Positions 33,346-43,016 of a DNA stretch of 64,000 nt are shown one piece after another. Within the stretch, counting starts at the first letter, position 1; each line of letters opens with the position of its first letter. The translations under genes and the position numbers were made by a program. The stretch comes from DATBFG01 sp036558645 (lineage in GTDB: Bacteria; Acidobacteriota; Terriglobia; Terriglobales; Acidobacteriaceae), in assembly GCA_036558645.1 (NCBI GenBank), contig DATBFG010000063.1, forward strand, positions 5,124-69,123, written 5' to 3'. Under the pieces are notes generated by a model. It had not been told where the DNA came from, searched no databases, and worked only from the letters and a program-made list of their open reading frames with translations.

Positions 33346-34335
33346 TTACTTTTCTCGAGCCACGACGAAATCGGGAGCCCAGAGCAGCGCGCGCTTGAAG
33401 TCACTATCGGGGAAATTGCAGATCGCGTTGCGCGCCAGCTTAGCGAACCGCAACGCGCAATCGTGGGCTGCGTCCAGAGAACCGTAACGATGCAGGACAT
33501 CGAGAATCTCGCGGTGAGTCACACCGTTGAATGCTCGCTCTTCGACAACGTTGCGGATGAGTTCGCGCTCCTTGGCTGTGCAACGTTCCAGCGCGTGAAT
33601 GACTGCGAGCGTGACCTTGCCTTCACGAAGATCGCTGGCAACAGGTTTTCCCAATACGCTCTCCGACGCCGTCAGATCGAGAACATCATCGACAACTTGG
33701 AAGGCCATGCCTAGGTCTCGCCCGTAGCGAGCCAGGCCTTCTTCCTGCTCGGGTGTAGCGCCACCAATGATGGCTCCGAGACGCATACAGACCGAAAACA
33801 GGCAAGCCGTCTTGCGGAAGATCAAGTCGAAATGAGTGTCCTGCGAGATGAATTTTCCCAGCTTCTCCATCTGCAGCAGTTCGCCTTCTACCATTTGTTG
33901 CGTGAGTTCGATGAGCGTATCGAGAATCCGAAAGTTTCGCTCCTGCACCGCAACCTTGAATGCTTGCATATAGAGCCAATCGCCGGCCAGCACACACTTA
34001 GAGTTACCCCATTGCGTGTTGGCAGCTGGCCGACCACGGCGCGTGCGGGCCTCATCAATGATGTCATCATGAACCAGCGTGGCCGTGTGGATGATCTCAA
34101 CGACAGCACCCAGCTTGACTGCGCCACGTCCCTGGTAGTCGAAGAGCTTGGACGAAAGCAAAAGCAATGCAGGACGGATACGCTTGCCTCCACCGCCACG
34201 GAGATATTCTCCAATCTCGGTGATGGCTTCTACATCCGAAACGGTGTCGCGCCCGAACTCGCGCTCGATTGCGGCGAGATCGTCCCTCAGCATCTCGAAG
34301 ATTTCTTTTCCGTTGATGGCTGCAGGTGTGCTCAC
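33346..34335 (-). CDS. Polyprenyl diphosphate synthase
   Basis: A 329-residue trans-prenyl synthase that extends allylic diphosphates with isopentenyl units, probably making the side chain of the respiratory quinone. The first Asp-rich motif is DDIID at residues 90-94 followed by RRGRP, the substrate-binding GGGGKRIRP is at 47-55, and the second Asp motif is in FQVVDDVLDLT with GKPVASDLREGKVTL. The chain length cannot be read securely; the family is that of IspB/HepT-like enzymes. It is the downstream end of a minus-strand run with yajQ (18 bases upstream) and tatD. Confidence 0.9.
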   Translation of the reverse strand: MSTPAAINGKEIFEMLRDDLAAIEREFGRDTVSDVEAITEIGEYLRGGGGKRIRPALLLLSSKLFDYQGRGAVKLGAVVEIIHTATLVHDDIIDEARTRRGRPAANTQWGNSKCVLAGDWLYMQAFKVAVQERNFRILDTLIELTQQMVEGELLQMEKLGKFISQDTHFDLIFRKTACLFSVCMRLGAIIGGATPEQEEGLARYGRDLGMAFQVVDDVLDLTASESVLGKPVASDLREGKVTLAVIHALERCTAKERELIRNVVEERAFNGVTHREILDVLHRYGSLDAAHDCALRFAKLARNAICNFPDSDFKRALLWAPDFVVAREK

Positions 34336-34353
34336 TAGTGGTTTTTTAAGATC

Positions 34354-34851
34354 TCAATTCGAACGATAATTTGTGAACTGCATGTCGATTCCGAAATCCT
34401 TCGAGCGCAGCAGGGCAATGATCTCCTGCAGAGTATCGCGGTCCTTTCCGCTAATACGTACGAGGTCGCCCTGAATGGACGCCTGCACTTTTTTCTTCGA
34501 GTCCTTCACAAGCTTGACGATTTCTCGAGCCTTTTCGATTGGAATCCCCTGTTGCAGAGTAATGCGCTGCTTAGCTGTGCCACCAGCGGCAGGTTCGATT
34601 GTGCCGTAGGTCAGGCCCTTCAGCGAAATTCCTCGCTTCACGAGCTTGGCTTGAAAAATGTCGTTTACGGCTTTCAGCTTGTAGTCGTCGATTGAGTGCA
34701 GAACGATCGCATCCTTACCGTCGAGCTCAATGCTTGACTTTGAATCCTTCAAATCGAAGCGGGTATGAATTTCCTTCAACGCCTGCTGCATGGCGTTGCT
34801 CACTTCCTGCAGATCGATCTTGCTTACGATATCGAATGTATTCTCTGGCAT
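34354..34851 (-). CDS. yajQ: YajQ family nucleotide-binding protein
   Basis: A 165-residue protein matching YajQ over its full length (FDIVSKIDLQEVSNAMQQA, FDLKDSKSSIEL, KDSKKKVQASIQGDLVRISGK, and the end DFGIDMQFTNYR). YajQ proteins bind cyclic di-GMP in some bacteria and influence gene expression; in this organism the role is inferred. It lies between tatD and the polyprenyl synthase gene, and is close to the latter. Confidence 0.93.
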   Translation of the reverse strand: MPENTFDIVSKIDLQEVSNAMQQALKEIHTRFDLKDSKSSIELDGKDAIVLHSIDDYKLKAVNDIFQAKLVKRGISLKGLTYGTIEPAAGGTAKQRITLQQGIPIEKAREIVKLVKDSKKKVQASIQGDLVRISGKDRDTLQEIIALLRSKDFGIDMQFTNYRSN

Positions 34852-34947
34852 GATGAACCGATTCCGATGAAAGCGAAAACACGCCCCGCAGACCTAGGTA
34901 CCAATTCTATAGATTAGCCGCCCCAAAGCGAAGATGCACCTTACAAG

Positions 34948-35760
34948 CTAAATGGCTTTGATCTTTTCGTGAAGTGAAAAGAAGCGACGGAAGTTGTCGC
35001 TGGTCTGTTCGCCGATTTCTTCGGCCGAGAGGTTTCGCAAATCTCCCAGTCGGCGCGCAGTTTCGACGACAAAGGCAGGCTCATTGCGTTTGCCACGATA
35101 GGGAACGGGAGCAAGGAAAGGGCAGTCGGTTTCAATGAGGATACGATCCGGAGGGACGCGCACAGCAGCGTCTCGAATCTGCTGTGCCTTGGGAAACGTG
35201 ATGTTCCCCGCGAATGAGATCATGAAACCCATATCAAGGGCACGCTTAGCGTGGGCCCAAGTTCCAGTGAAACAATGCAGAACACCACCCAAGCCGTGCG
35301 GCGCCCATTGCTCCTGAATAAGGGTGAGGCACTCATCCCAGGCGTTTTCGGATCCGTCCGATGGGCGGCAATGAATAATGATGGGTAACTTAACCTTCTT
35401 GGCTAGCTCCATTTGCGTGACGAAAACACTTCGCTGAACGTCTCTCGGCGAATAGTCGTAGTGGTAGTCCAGGCCAATCTCACCCCAGGCGATGGCTTTC
35501 GGGTGCCTCGCAAGTTTCTCCATGCGGTCGAAGTCGGGCTGAGTAGCAAGGCGCGCCTCGTGCGGATGTACACCGAGAGTTGCCCAGATGAAATCGTGCT
35601 GCTCGGCGAGACGAATACCACAATCTACCTGTGAGGGGCCATCTCCATTGCCAACAGCGACGATAGTATCGACACCTCCAGCGAGCGCACGGTCGAGAAC
35701 CTGTTCCCGATCGGAGGAGAACTGCTCGCCATCAAGATGGGCATGGGAGTCTACGAACAT
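34948..35760 (-). CDS. tatD: TatD-family metal-dependent hydrolase
   Basis: A 270-residue TIM-barrel hydrolase. The metal ligands are visible: DSHAHLD at residues 4-10, GEIGLDYHYD, IIHCRPS, HCFTGTW and ETDCPFLAP. The family includes 3'-5' exonucleases and D-aminoacyl-tRNA deacylase-like enzymes; its usual position next to metG, as here, is common in bacteria. It is separated from metG by a repeat-rich gap of about 155 bases. Confidence 0.92.
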   Translation of the reverse strand: MFVDSHAHLDGEQFSSDREQVLDRALAGGVDTIVAVGNGDGPSQVDCGIRLAEQHDFIWATLGVHPHEARLATQPDFDRMEKLARHPKAIAWGEIGLDYHYDYSPRDVQRSVFVTQMELAKKVKLPIIIHCRPSDGSENAWDECLTLIQEQWAPHGLGGVLHCFTGTWAHAKRALDMGFMISFAGNITFPKAQQIRDAAVRVPPDRILIETDCPFLAPVPYRGKRNEPAFVVETARRLGDLRNLSAEEIGEQTSDNFRRFFSLHEKIKAI

Positions 35761-35761
35761 C

Positions 35762-35913
35762 GTCGTTGGTCACTAGTCGTTGGTCGTTGGCCGGTTTTCT
35801 GCATACTTTGAAGAATCTGTATTTATGATTATTTACGCACGACCTTGCCGATACTATTTTGGCGTGCCTTCGCCTGGTGGCCCTCAAATAACCAACGACT
35901 AACGACCATCGAC
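35762..35913. repeat. Facing copies of the GTCGTTGG / CCAACGAC repeat
   Basis: Between tatD and metG, GTCGTTGGTCACTAGTCG and related words at 35762-35790 face CCAACGACTAACGACC at 35889-35913 in inverted orientation. The words also occur singly in other gaps. Confidence 0.5.
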
Positions 35914-35916
35914 GAG

Positions 35917-37926
35917 CTATTTCAACCTTGTCCCTACCGGCACCTCTTCCAGAAAGCCCGCCAGAATGGGCTTGCCGCCTTCTGGAGAAGCGGCAACGAT
36001 CATTCCATTCGACTCGAGCCCGCGCAGCTTACGAGGCGCGAGATTTGCGACGATCACAACTTTTCGTCCCACGAGCATTTCAGGTGCATACGCCTCGGCG
36101 ATCCCTGCCACGACCTGCCGGATCTCGCTGCCGAGATCGACCTCGAGACGCAGCAACTTGTCGGCGCCTTTGACTCTTTCGGCCACTTTGACCTGTCCGA
36201 CCCGGAGTTCAACCTTTGCAAAGTCGTCGATGCTTATCTTTCCATCCGGCGTGACTGTGGCCCCTGCAGGCTTGACTGCTTGCGTCGCTCCGGCGGTGTT
36301 TGCCACAGGCGTGGGCACTTGTGCCTGAGTGGCAGCAGGTGCGCCACGTCCTTGATCTTCGAGCCGTTGCATCTTGTCGATAGCGGTCTTGTCGGCACGA
36401 GGAAATACGGCCTGTATGTTCCCAAGCTTCGTGCCGAGTTTAAGTTGGCCCCAATGCAGATCAGAAAGCGAGTAGTTACGGATGTCACCGAGCCCTAGTT
36501 GAGCCCAAATTTTAGAAGTTGCGTCGGGGATCACGGGATGTGCAAGGGCTGTGACAATGCGTAGTGCTTCGGCACTGGTGTAGAGGACAGTCGCCAATCT
36601 TGCCCGGCTTTCTTCGTCCTGTTTTTCCCCGAGCGCCCACGGTTCGTTCTCGACGATGTACTTGTCTACGGCTGCGACCATGCCCCAGGCAACTTCCAGC
36701 GCGCGGGAGAATTGCTGTTGATCGAACAGAGCGCTGTATTCGTTGATCGTTTTGCGCGCCGCGTCAGCAATTGCGTCGTCACTGGCGTTGTGTGAGGCCT
36801 TCGCAGAAGGGTAGGGAATTTCGCCGCGAAAATACCTTGTGATCATGGTCAGCGTGCGACTTGCGAGATTCCCAAGTCCATTGGCAAGGTCTGCGTTATA
36901 ACGCTGTACCAATGCATCAAAGGAGAATGAACCGTCCTGCCCGAAAACGATCTCGCGTAGCAGGAAATAACGGAGCGCGTCGGAACCCAAAACGTCGAGA
37001 ATGGTTTCTGCGCGGACGATGTTGCCGCGCGACTTCGACATCTTGTTTTCCTCAAAGAGCAACCAGCCGTGCGCCATGATTCCTTTGGGTAGGGGCAAGC
37101 CTGCAGCCATCAGAAATGCCGGCCAGTAGACGCAATGGAAACGCACGATCTCCTTGCCGATCATCTGAATATCAGCTGGCCAGAATTTGTCGTAAAGCTT
37201 GGTATCGGAAGAACCATAACCGAGCGCTGTGATGTAGTTGGCCAACGCATCCAGCCAGACATAGATCACGTGTTTCGGATCATCCGGAACAGGAATGCCC
37301 CAGGAAAAAGTGCTGCGGCTGATGGACAGATCACGCAGGCCGGACTTTACGAACGACATTACTTCGTTACGGCGTGTCTCCGGACGGATGAAATCGGGAT
37401 TGTCGTTGTAGTGAGCCAGTAGCTTGTCTTGAAACGCGGACAACTTGAAGAAGTAATTTTCTTCCTGCACAGTCTCAGTCGGGCGGCCGCACTCCGGGCA
37501 GGGCGCACCAGGTCCGACGGCATCGACGTATAGTTCATCGAAGACACAGTATTGACCGGTGTAGCTCCCCTTGTAGATGAAGCCGTTCTCTTGGATCTTT
37601 CGCCACAGAAATTGCACGCTCTGCTTGTGCCGGTCCGAGGTAGTGCGTATGAAGTCATCGTATGTGAGATTCATGCGGTCCCACAAAGCGCGGAACTCGG
37701 CCGATACCTCGTTGGTTAGTTGTTGCGGAGTCTTGCCTGCGGCTTGGGCAGCACGCTCAATCTTCTGTCCATGTTCATCGGTTCCAGTCAAGAAGTAAGT
37801 TTCTGACCCGAGCATGCGCTGGCGCCGCGCAATGGCATCGCAGGCGATCGTGGTATACGCGTGACCGATGTGAGGGCGGGCGTTGACGTAGTAGATAGGC
37901 GTCGTGATGTAGAACTTCTTGCTCAT
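35917..37926 (-). CDS. metG: Methionyl-tRNA synthetase
   Basis: A 669-residue class I synthetase that charges tRNA-Met. The HIGH motif is PHIGHAYT near residue 18, the zinc-binding insert has CPEC, the KMSKS loop is NKMSKSRGN near residue 297, and residues 570-669 form the C-terminal dimerising tRNA-binding domain (DFAKVELRVGQV ... VVIVANLAPRKLRGLESNGM). A Pro/Ala/Thr-rich linker connects the parts. It lies 41 bases downstream of larC and upstream of tatD. Confidence 0.97.
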   Translation of the reverse strand: MSKKFYITTPIYYVNARPHIGHAYTTIACDAIARRQRMLGSETYFLTGTDEHGQKIERAAQAAGKTPQQLTNEVSAEFRALWDRMNLTYDDFIRTTSDRHKQSVQFLWRKIQENGFIYKGSYTGQYCVFDELYVDAVGPGAPCPECGRPTETVQEENYFFKLSAFQDKLLAHYNDNPDFIRPETRRNEVMSFVKSGLRDLSISRSTFSWGIPVPDDPKHVIYVWLDALANYITALGYGSSDTKLYDKFWPADIQMIGKEIVRFHCVYWPAFLMAAGLPLPKGIMAHGWLLFEENKMSKSRGNIVRAETILDVLGSDALRYFLLREIVFGQDGSFSFDALVQRYNADLANGLGNLASRTLTMITRYFRGEIPYPSAKASHNASDDAIADAARKTINEYSALFDQQQFSRALEVAWGMVAAVDKYIVENEPWALGEKQDEESRARLATVLYTSAEALRIVTALAHPVIPDATSKIWAQLGLGDIRNYSLSDLHWGQLKLGTKLGNIQAVFPRADKTAIDKMQRLEDQGRGAPAATQAQVPTPVANTAGATQAVKPAGATVTPDGKISIDDFAKVELRVGQVKVAERVKGADKLLRLEVDLGSEIRQVVAGIAEAYAPEMLVGRKVVIVANLAPRKLRGLESNGMIVAASPEGGKPILAGFLEEVPVGTRLK

Positions 37927-37967
37927 TTCTTTTCACCGTGGCCGTAGGGGAGAGTTTGTTGTGCAAC

Positions 37968-39314
37968 CTATTTCGGCAGGTTCTCCCGATAGAGTTGAAT
38001 GGCTTCCTGCATGACGCTTTTCAGTGGAACGCCATTCTGCATCGCGATCTGACGGCAATCTTCATATTCGGGAGCATAGTTAGTGATAGTGCCGTTCATC
38101 CGTGCAACTTTTAAGCGCACATTTCCCCAGCGAGTGGCCACTGTTTGCCATGCGCGGGCGAGAGCCTGACGCTGTTCTTGCCGCTGCCGCACGCCGAGGC
38201 TTGTCGTTTCTTTGAAAATCAGCGATTCCAGGTCATGGGCATTCTCAGGCCGACATAGCACAGTCAAGAGCATTCCCGGACGGTTCTTCTTCATCTGCAC
38301 GGGAACGCCGAAGACGTCGAGTGCACCTAATTCCAGAAGTCGGTCCATGACATAGCCGAAAACTTGCGGATTCAGGTCGTCAATATTGGCTTCGAGCACG
38401 CTGATAGTTTCGTAGTCCGAGGTAGCCGCAGATTGTTCGTGAGCTTCTCCGACGAGCAGTCGAAGCACATTGGCGTGGCGCTCAAAATCGCGAGAGCCAG
38501 CGCCATATCCAGTGGCCTGAATCTTCATGGCAGGGAACGAGCAAAACTTAGTCGCCAGGGTCTTCACGATCGCTGCACCGGTAGGCGTTACAAGTTCAGC
38601 TTGCACCTCGTTTGAGTAGAGAGGCACTCCCTTAAGCAATTCAACGGTTGCAGGGGCCGGTACCGGCAAGGTTCCATGAGCGCACTTCACTGTACCGCCG
38701 CCTACGTTTAACGGAGAGCAGACGATGGCCTCGACATTCAATGCCTCGGCGCCCACGGCAGCGCACGTGATGTCGACCATAGCGTCGATAGCCCCGACTT
38801 CGTGGAAATGTACTTTCTCAATGTCGGTGGAGTGTATCTTCGCCTCCGCCGCACCCAGGGCCTCGAAGATGGCGATTGCAGTATTCTTCGCGGTGTTGCT
38901 GATCGACGCTGCGGAGATACTCTTCTTGATCTCTTGCAAACCCCTTCCGTGTTCGTGCTCGCGGGTGTCAGATAAGGGTCGTGAGGGCTCGCTGCCGAAG
39001 TTATGTTCCAGAAGTTCCACAGGCCGCTGGGCATGGGTCTTGTGTGTATGAGAATGCTTGTGACCCTGTGATTCGCGAGTACGCTGCTTCCAATATTCTT
39101 CGCGCGGCAAGTCCTTCTCACCGTTCGAGTAAACGTCGACCTTCGTGGCACTGATTCCACTCCGGGTCACACGAGAGACTTCCAGGCGCGCGCCGATATT
39201 TAACGCTGCAATTGTTTCCTCGAATAGTGCGGAGGGAACCCCGGCATCTACCAAGGCGCCGAGAAACATATCGCCACTGATACCGGAAAAACAGTCGAGG
39301 TAAGCGATGCGCAT
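37968..39314 (-). CDS. larC: LarC nickel-pincer cofactor chelatase
   Basis: A 448-residue LarC protein that inserts nickel into the pyridinium-bisthiocarboxylate cofactor used by lactate racemase and relatives. The conserved start IAYLDCFSGISGDMFLGALVDAG, then HFHEVGAIDAMVDI, the NVGGGTVKCAHG segment and the C-terminal VLEANIDDLNPQ all fit. A His-rich stretch around residues 84-125 (HKHSHTHKTH, later HEHGRG) is typical for the metal site. The partners LarB and LarE are not in the window. Some LarC genes are read through a programmed frameshift; here the frame is continuous. Confidence 0.9.
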   Translation of the reverse strand: MRIAYLDCFSGISGDMFLGALVDAGVPSALFEETIAALNIGARLEVSRVTRSGISATKVDVYSNGEKDLPREEYWKQRTRESQGHKHSHTHKTHAQRPVELLEHNFGSEPSRPLSDTREHEHGRGLQEIKKSISAASISNTAKNTAIAIFEALGAAEAKIHSTDIEKVHFHEVGAIDAMVDITCAAVGAEALNVEAIVCSPLNVGGGTVKCAHGTLPVPAPATVELLKGVPLYSNEVQAELVTPTGAAIVKTLATKFCSFPAMKIQATGYGAGSRDFERHANVLRLLVGEAHEQSAATSDYETISVLEANIDDLNPQVFGYVMDRLLELGALDVFGVPVQMKKNRPGMLLTVLCRPENAHDLESLIFKETTSLGVRQRQEQRQALARAWQTVATRWGNVRLKVARMNGTITNYAPEYEDCRQIAMQNGVPLKSVMQEAIQLYRENLPK

Positions 39315-39587
39315 AGGAAGCAGCTGCTAGTCTTCGGTCGTTACCCTTCAGGAACTGGCCGTGGTTTGTTATTCATGCTCGATACAAAATCAGGACGCAG
39401 TCTCAAACAGATTCTCGTCATCTCGAATTGCCTGGGTCACCCAAGGAACTCGTTGAGGCAAGTTCGCTGACGACTAACGACTGAAAGCTGTTTTCATCAT
39501 ATGGCTCGCATTTCTTCCGCGTCAAACTACGCCGTCACGCTCACTTTGCTACAATCACTTTCTTCTTCAACCGTTTAGCGAGGCACT

Positions 39588-41732
39588 TTGTACCGTCACC
39601 TGGAACACCGTTTAACCCAGCATGTGCGCGATTTTCTGCGCCGCACATATGATGTTGAACTCCCGAAGATTGTGGTCGAGCAGCCGCCACGCATCGAAAT
39701 GGGAGAGTATGCTTTGCCCCTCGCATTCGAGCTGGCAAAGAAGCTGCGGAAAGCTCCGCGCAAGATTGCAGAGGAGATAGTCAACGGCATTGGACCCATT
39801 GAAGGATTCGAAAAACTCGAATTGGCGGGTGCTGGATATGTCAATGCGCGAGTCAGCCGCGGCGAATTGGCGTGGTCGCTAGCAGCGGATGTAAAGGCAG
39901 GCTCGGAGGGTCCTAGCGGCAAAATTCTGGTTGAGCACTCAAGCATCAACCCGAACAAGGCTGCTCACATCGGGCATCTCCGCAATGCCATTCTTGGCGA
40001 CACGTTCGTGCGTTTGCTGCGCTTTGCCGGCCGCGAAGTGGATGTTCAAAACTACATCGACAACACCGGGGTTCAAGTTGCCGATGTCGTAGTCGGATTC
40101 CTCTACGTCGAGAACAAGACGAGGGATGAAGTTGCCGCCCTAACGCGACAGCCTCGATTTGACTACTACTGCTGGGATCTGTATGCCCGTGTCTCGCATT
40201 GGTATGGACTTGATAAGGCCAACCAGTCGCGGCGAGGTGAGGTCCTGCATGCTATTGAGTCGGGTGATAACGAAACAGCAGCCCTTGCTGAGTTGATTTC
40301 GGTCACAGTGTTGAAGCGGCATCTCGAAACGATGGATCGCCTGGACATAGAGTACGACTTCCTTCCACGTGAGAGTGAAATTCTGCACCTGCATTTCTGG
40401 GATGCTGCATTCACCAAGCTGAAAGATGCAGGCGTGCTTTATTACGAAGGCGGCGGGAAGAACAAAGGCTGCTGGGTGATGCGGCGGGGGGGAGCTAGAC
40501 CTGGCTCCGAGAGTGCCGAGATCCGAGCGGAGGATTTGCGAATCGATACTTACGTTGCCGCTGATCGGGACGCTGTACGCATCACTCACATCCCAACCAG
40601 CACGGTAGTGAGTTCGGACAGTGAAGGGTCTCAAGGTAAGAACCGCAGCAAAGCAATGGATTTGCTAAGAACAACACTTGGCGAGTTAGCGGTAGTCGCG
40701 AACGCCGAGGAAGAACAGAAAGTCATCGTGCGCTCGAATGGCACCGTGGGTTATGTCGGCAAAGATATCGCGTATCACATGTGGAAGTTTGGTTTGCTGG
40801 GAAAGGATTTTGGGTATCGCAAGTTCTATGAATATCCCAACCATCATCAGTGCTGGATTTCTAGCACTAACGGCGAGCCGGACCATCCACATTTCGGCGA
40901 TGTGGCTGAAATCTACAACGTCATAGATGCCCGACAGGCAGAAGCGCAAAACGCCGTGGTCGAGGCTTTGCGAGGATTGGGGCATGGGGATGCAGCCGAT
41001 CACTACACTCATTTCTCGTATGAGATGGTGGCGCTTACTCCTCGCTGTGCGGCGGAGCTAGGATACAAACTTTCAGACGAAGACAAAACGCGAAGCTTCA
41101 TCGAGGTATCGGGTCGTAAAGGATTTGGTGTAAAGGCGGATGACCTGCTGGATACGCTGATAGCGTCAGCCAAAAAAGAAGTCGATTCACGCCAGCCGCA
41201 ATTGAGCGAAGCCGAACGACTTTCGATTGCCACGCAGATTGCCATCGGAGCACTGCGATATTTCATGCTCAAGTTCACCAAGTCATCGGTGATCGCATTC
41301 GACTTCAAAGAGGCTCTGAGCTTCGAGGGGGAAACGGGGCCATACGCGCAGTATGCCGTCGTTCGCGCAACCAACATCTTCCGCAAGGGTGGGTTTGATC
41401 CGGACACGTATGCGGGAGAGCAGCTTCCAGGCGAGCGACTATCACATTATTTATCGGGAGAACCCAACAACGAAATCTGGGAACTCTGGCTTGCGGCGGG
41501 GAAGACGTCGCATGTTGTCGATCAGGCCATCGCGACCACCGAGCCGGCGTTCTTGGCGAAGCATGCATTTCAGTTGGCGCAGTCGTTTAATTACTTCTAC
41601 CATCGGCATCCTATCTTGAACGAAACTGACGAAGCGCGTAAGCAGTTCCTGCTGGTCACGGTCGCAGTCGTGCGGCGTGAACTGATCCGTGTTCTCGCCG
41701 CCATGGGAATCACCGTCCCACCGGTCATGTGA
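39588..41732 (+). CDS. argS: Arginyl-tRNA synthetase with an insertion
   Basis: A 714-residue class I synthetase for tRNA-Arg. The HIGH motif is HIGH at 127-130 in NPNKAAHIGHLRNAILGD; the segment YVGKDIAYHMWKFG and the C-terminal helical domain (EPAFLAKHAFQLAQSFNYFYHRHPIL) are typical. It is much longer than usual (560-600) because of about 75 residues at 299-372, between GCWVM and KVIVRSNGTVGYVGKD, that are rich in charged and Ser/Thr residues. The frame stays open, so the insertion is tolerated. The start TTG at 39588 was used; GAGG lies close upstream. Confidence 0.93.
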   Translation: MYRHLEHRLTQHVRDFLRRTYDVELPKIVVEQPPRIEMGEYALPLAFELAKKLRKAPRKIAEEIVNGIGPIEGFEKLELAGAGYVNARVSRGELAWSLAADVKAGSEGPSGKILVEHSSINPNKAAHIGHLRNAILGDTFVRLLRFAGREVDVQNYIDNTGVQVADVVVGFLYVENKTRDEVAALTRQPRFDYYCWDLYARVSHWYGLDKANQSRRGEVLHAIESGDNETAALAELISVTVLKRHLETMDRLDIEYDFLPRESEILHLHFWDAAFTKLKDAGVLYYEGGGKNKGCWVMRRGGARPGSESAEIRAEDLRIDTYVAADRDAVRITHIPTSTVVSSDSEGSQGKNRSKAMDLLRTTLGELAVVANAEEEQKVIVRSNGTVGYVGKDIAYHMWKFGLLGKDFGYRKFYEYPNHHQCWISSTNGEPDHPHFGDVAEIYNVIDARQAEAQNAVVEALRGLGHGDAADHYTHFSYEMVALTPRCAAELGYKLSDEDKTRSFIEVSGRKGFGVKADDLLDTLIASAKKEVDSRQPQLSEAERLSIATQIAIGALRYFMLKFTKSSVIAFDFKEALSFEGETGPYAQYAVVRATNIFRKGGFDPDTYAGEQLPGERLSHYLSGEPNNEIWELWLAAGKTSHVVDQAIATTEPAFLAKHAFQLAQSFNYFYHRHPILNETDEARKQFLLVTVAVVRRELIRVLAAMGITVPPVM

Positions 41733-41866
41733 CTTCATTTCTGCCGCTCGGATTATTTACTTGGTATGCAATCAGATATCTCGCTGAGTTCAGTGGCACT
41801 GCATCCTGCAACTAAACCTCCTTGCCTCTCATCAAATTAGACATAGCGTGAAACATGGAGAAAAGT

Positions 41867-42301
41867 ATGAAGCGGATGATGGTGGCGGTGTGTTTGCTGG
41901 TCCTGACGGCAGGTTTCGCGTTGGCTGCACCAACGGTGGCGTCCAGTGTTCCGGCCTTTCCGAAGACCTTGATCAATGCCAAGTACGTGTATGTGACCAG
42001 CTACGATGGCAACGAATTCAACTTCGACGTCCTACCGCAAGATCGGGAAGCCATCGGCAATGTGCAACGCGCGCTGGAGAACTGGGGGCGGTACATCATC
42101 GTCTACAACCCAAGACAAGCTGACATGATCGTTGCTGTGCAAAGCCGTGGGTCGGAGGATGTATTAGCGGTATATGACCCGCATTTCGGTGTGGGGTCGA
42201 CTTATCTGTGGCGAGCGATGAGTCATGGTGGTTTGGATCGTAGCGAAATGCCAATTATTGCGGAGCTGCGACAGGCGGTAGAGGCGGCTGACGTAAAGTA
42301 A
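41867..42301 (+). CDS. Small exported hypothetical protein
   Basis: A 144-residue protein with a clear signal peptide (MKRMMVAVCLLVLTAGFALAAP). The rest has features of a small mixed alpha/beta domain (FPKTLINAKYVYVTSYDGNEFNFDVLPQDREAI, YNPRQADMIVAV) but no family I can name. The start at 41867 was chosen because GGAG lies 6 bases upstream; another ATG at 41855 would add four residues. The end of the gene runs into a short tandem repeat of AAGAGT-type hexamers. Confidence 0.65.
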   Translation: MKRMMVAVCLLVLTAGFALAAPTVASSVPAFPKTLINAKYVYVTSYDGNEFNFDVLPQDREAIGNVQRALENWGRYIIVYNPRQADMIVAVQSRGSEDVLAVYDPHFGVGSTYLWRAMSHGGLDRSEMPIIAELRQAVEAADVK

Positions 42302-42335
42302 GAGTAAGAGTATGAGTAAGAGTAAAAGTAAAAGC
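42297..42335. repeat. Short tandem repeat of GTAAGA-type hexamers
   Basis: About six imperfect copies of AAGAGT/AAAAGT follow each other, overlapping the stop codon of the exported protein gene. The pattern invites slippage. Confidence 0.6.
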
Positions 42336-42376
42336 ACCGAGCGCTTCCGAGCTTGGGAAGTCCGAAGATATGAATT

Positions 42377-42955
42377 CTATTTTTGGCGGCGGTACTCGGC
42401 ATCAAAAGTCACTTCCCACGTCCTCCCGCTATCCCGAGAGATTTCGATTACCTGGTGGACGCGATCTTTGTCAATTGGCCTCAATGTCGTTCGATCAAGG
42501 TGTGACTTGCCATCGGGATGCGGAATTTCTCCCTGAAAGCGGACTCCGCCGTCCTTGAGTTCTTGAATTAGTTTTTTCTCTTTGATCGGTCCTACTGCCG
42601 TTACCCAAACTTGTTTCCAGGACTTGGTAGCGCGCTGGTAATAGAAAAGACTTTTTCCGTCTGCTCCATCAGCAGAGAGTTCATGCCAGTTCTCGATGAT
42701 GGCGCAACCGTCCAGGACCTTTTCGACGACATCGGTTCCTCCTTTGCTGCGATCGTGATTGTCATAGACATCCCAACTTCCTACCCAGAAGTCGAGTGTG
42801 TGATAGGCCGGGTCCGCTTCACAGGGGTGTGTAACTGTGTCACTCGTGACCGGATGATTCTCTGGGAGACGAAGCGCCGCCTGCGCTACCTGGGTGGCTT
42901 GTGCGAAGAAAAGAATAGACAGAGCAAGAAAGAGCAGCGCGGCGAGATGCTTCAT
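42377..42955 (-). CDS. Exported protein, DFWVGSWDV type
   Basis: A 192-residue protein with a signal peptide (LAALLFLALSILFFAQA) and the lipocalin-like pattern HTLDFWVGSWDVYD followed by IIENWHEL and SLFYYQRATKSWKQVWV. Proteins of this kind (DUF1579-like) are widespread as exported single-domain proteins of unknown ligand. It is transcribed alone, convergent with the preceding gene. No catalytic residues are recognised. Confidence 0.7.
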   Translation of the reverse strand: MKHLAALLFLALSILFFAQATQVAQAALRLPENHPVTSDTVTHPCEADPAYHTLDFWVGSWDVYDNHDRSKGGTDVVEKVLDGCAIIENWHELSADGADGKSLFYYQRATKSWKQVWVTAVGPIKEKKLIQELKDGGVRFQGEIPHPDGKSHLDRTTLRPIDKDRVHQVIEISRDSGRTWEVTFDAEYRRQK

Positions 42956-43016
42956 TTTCTCTCCTGAAACGCTAGAGACTGGAGAGAGGAGAAAAAGTCA
43001 CCACGCCGCAGGAAGA

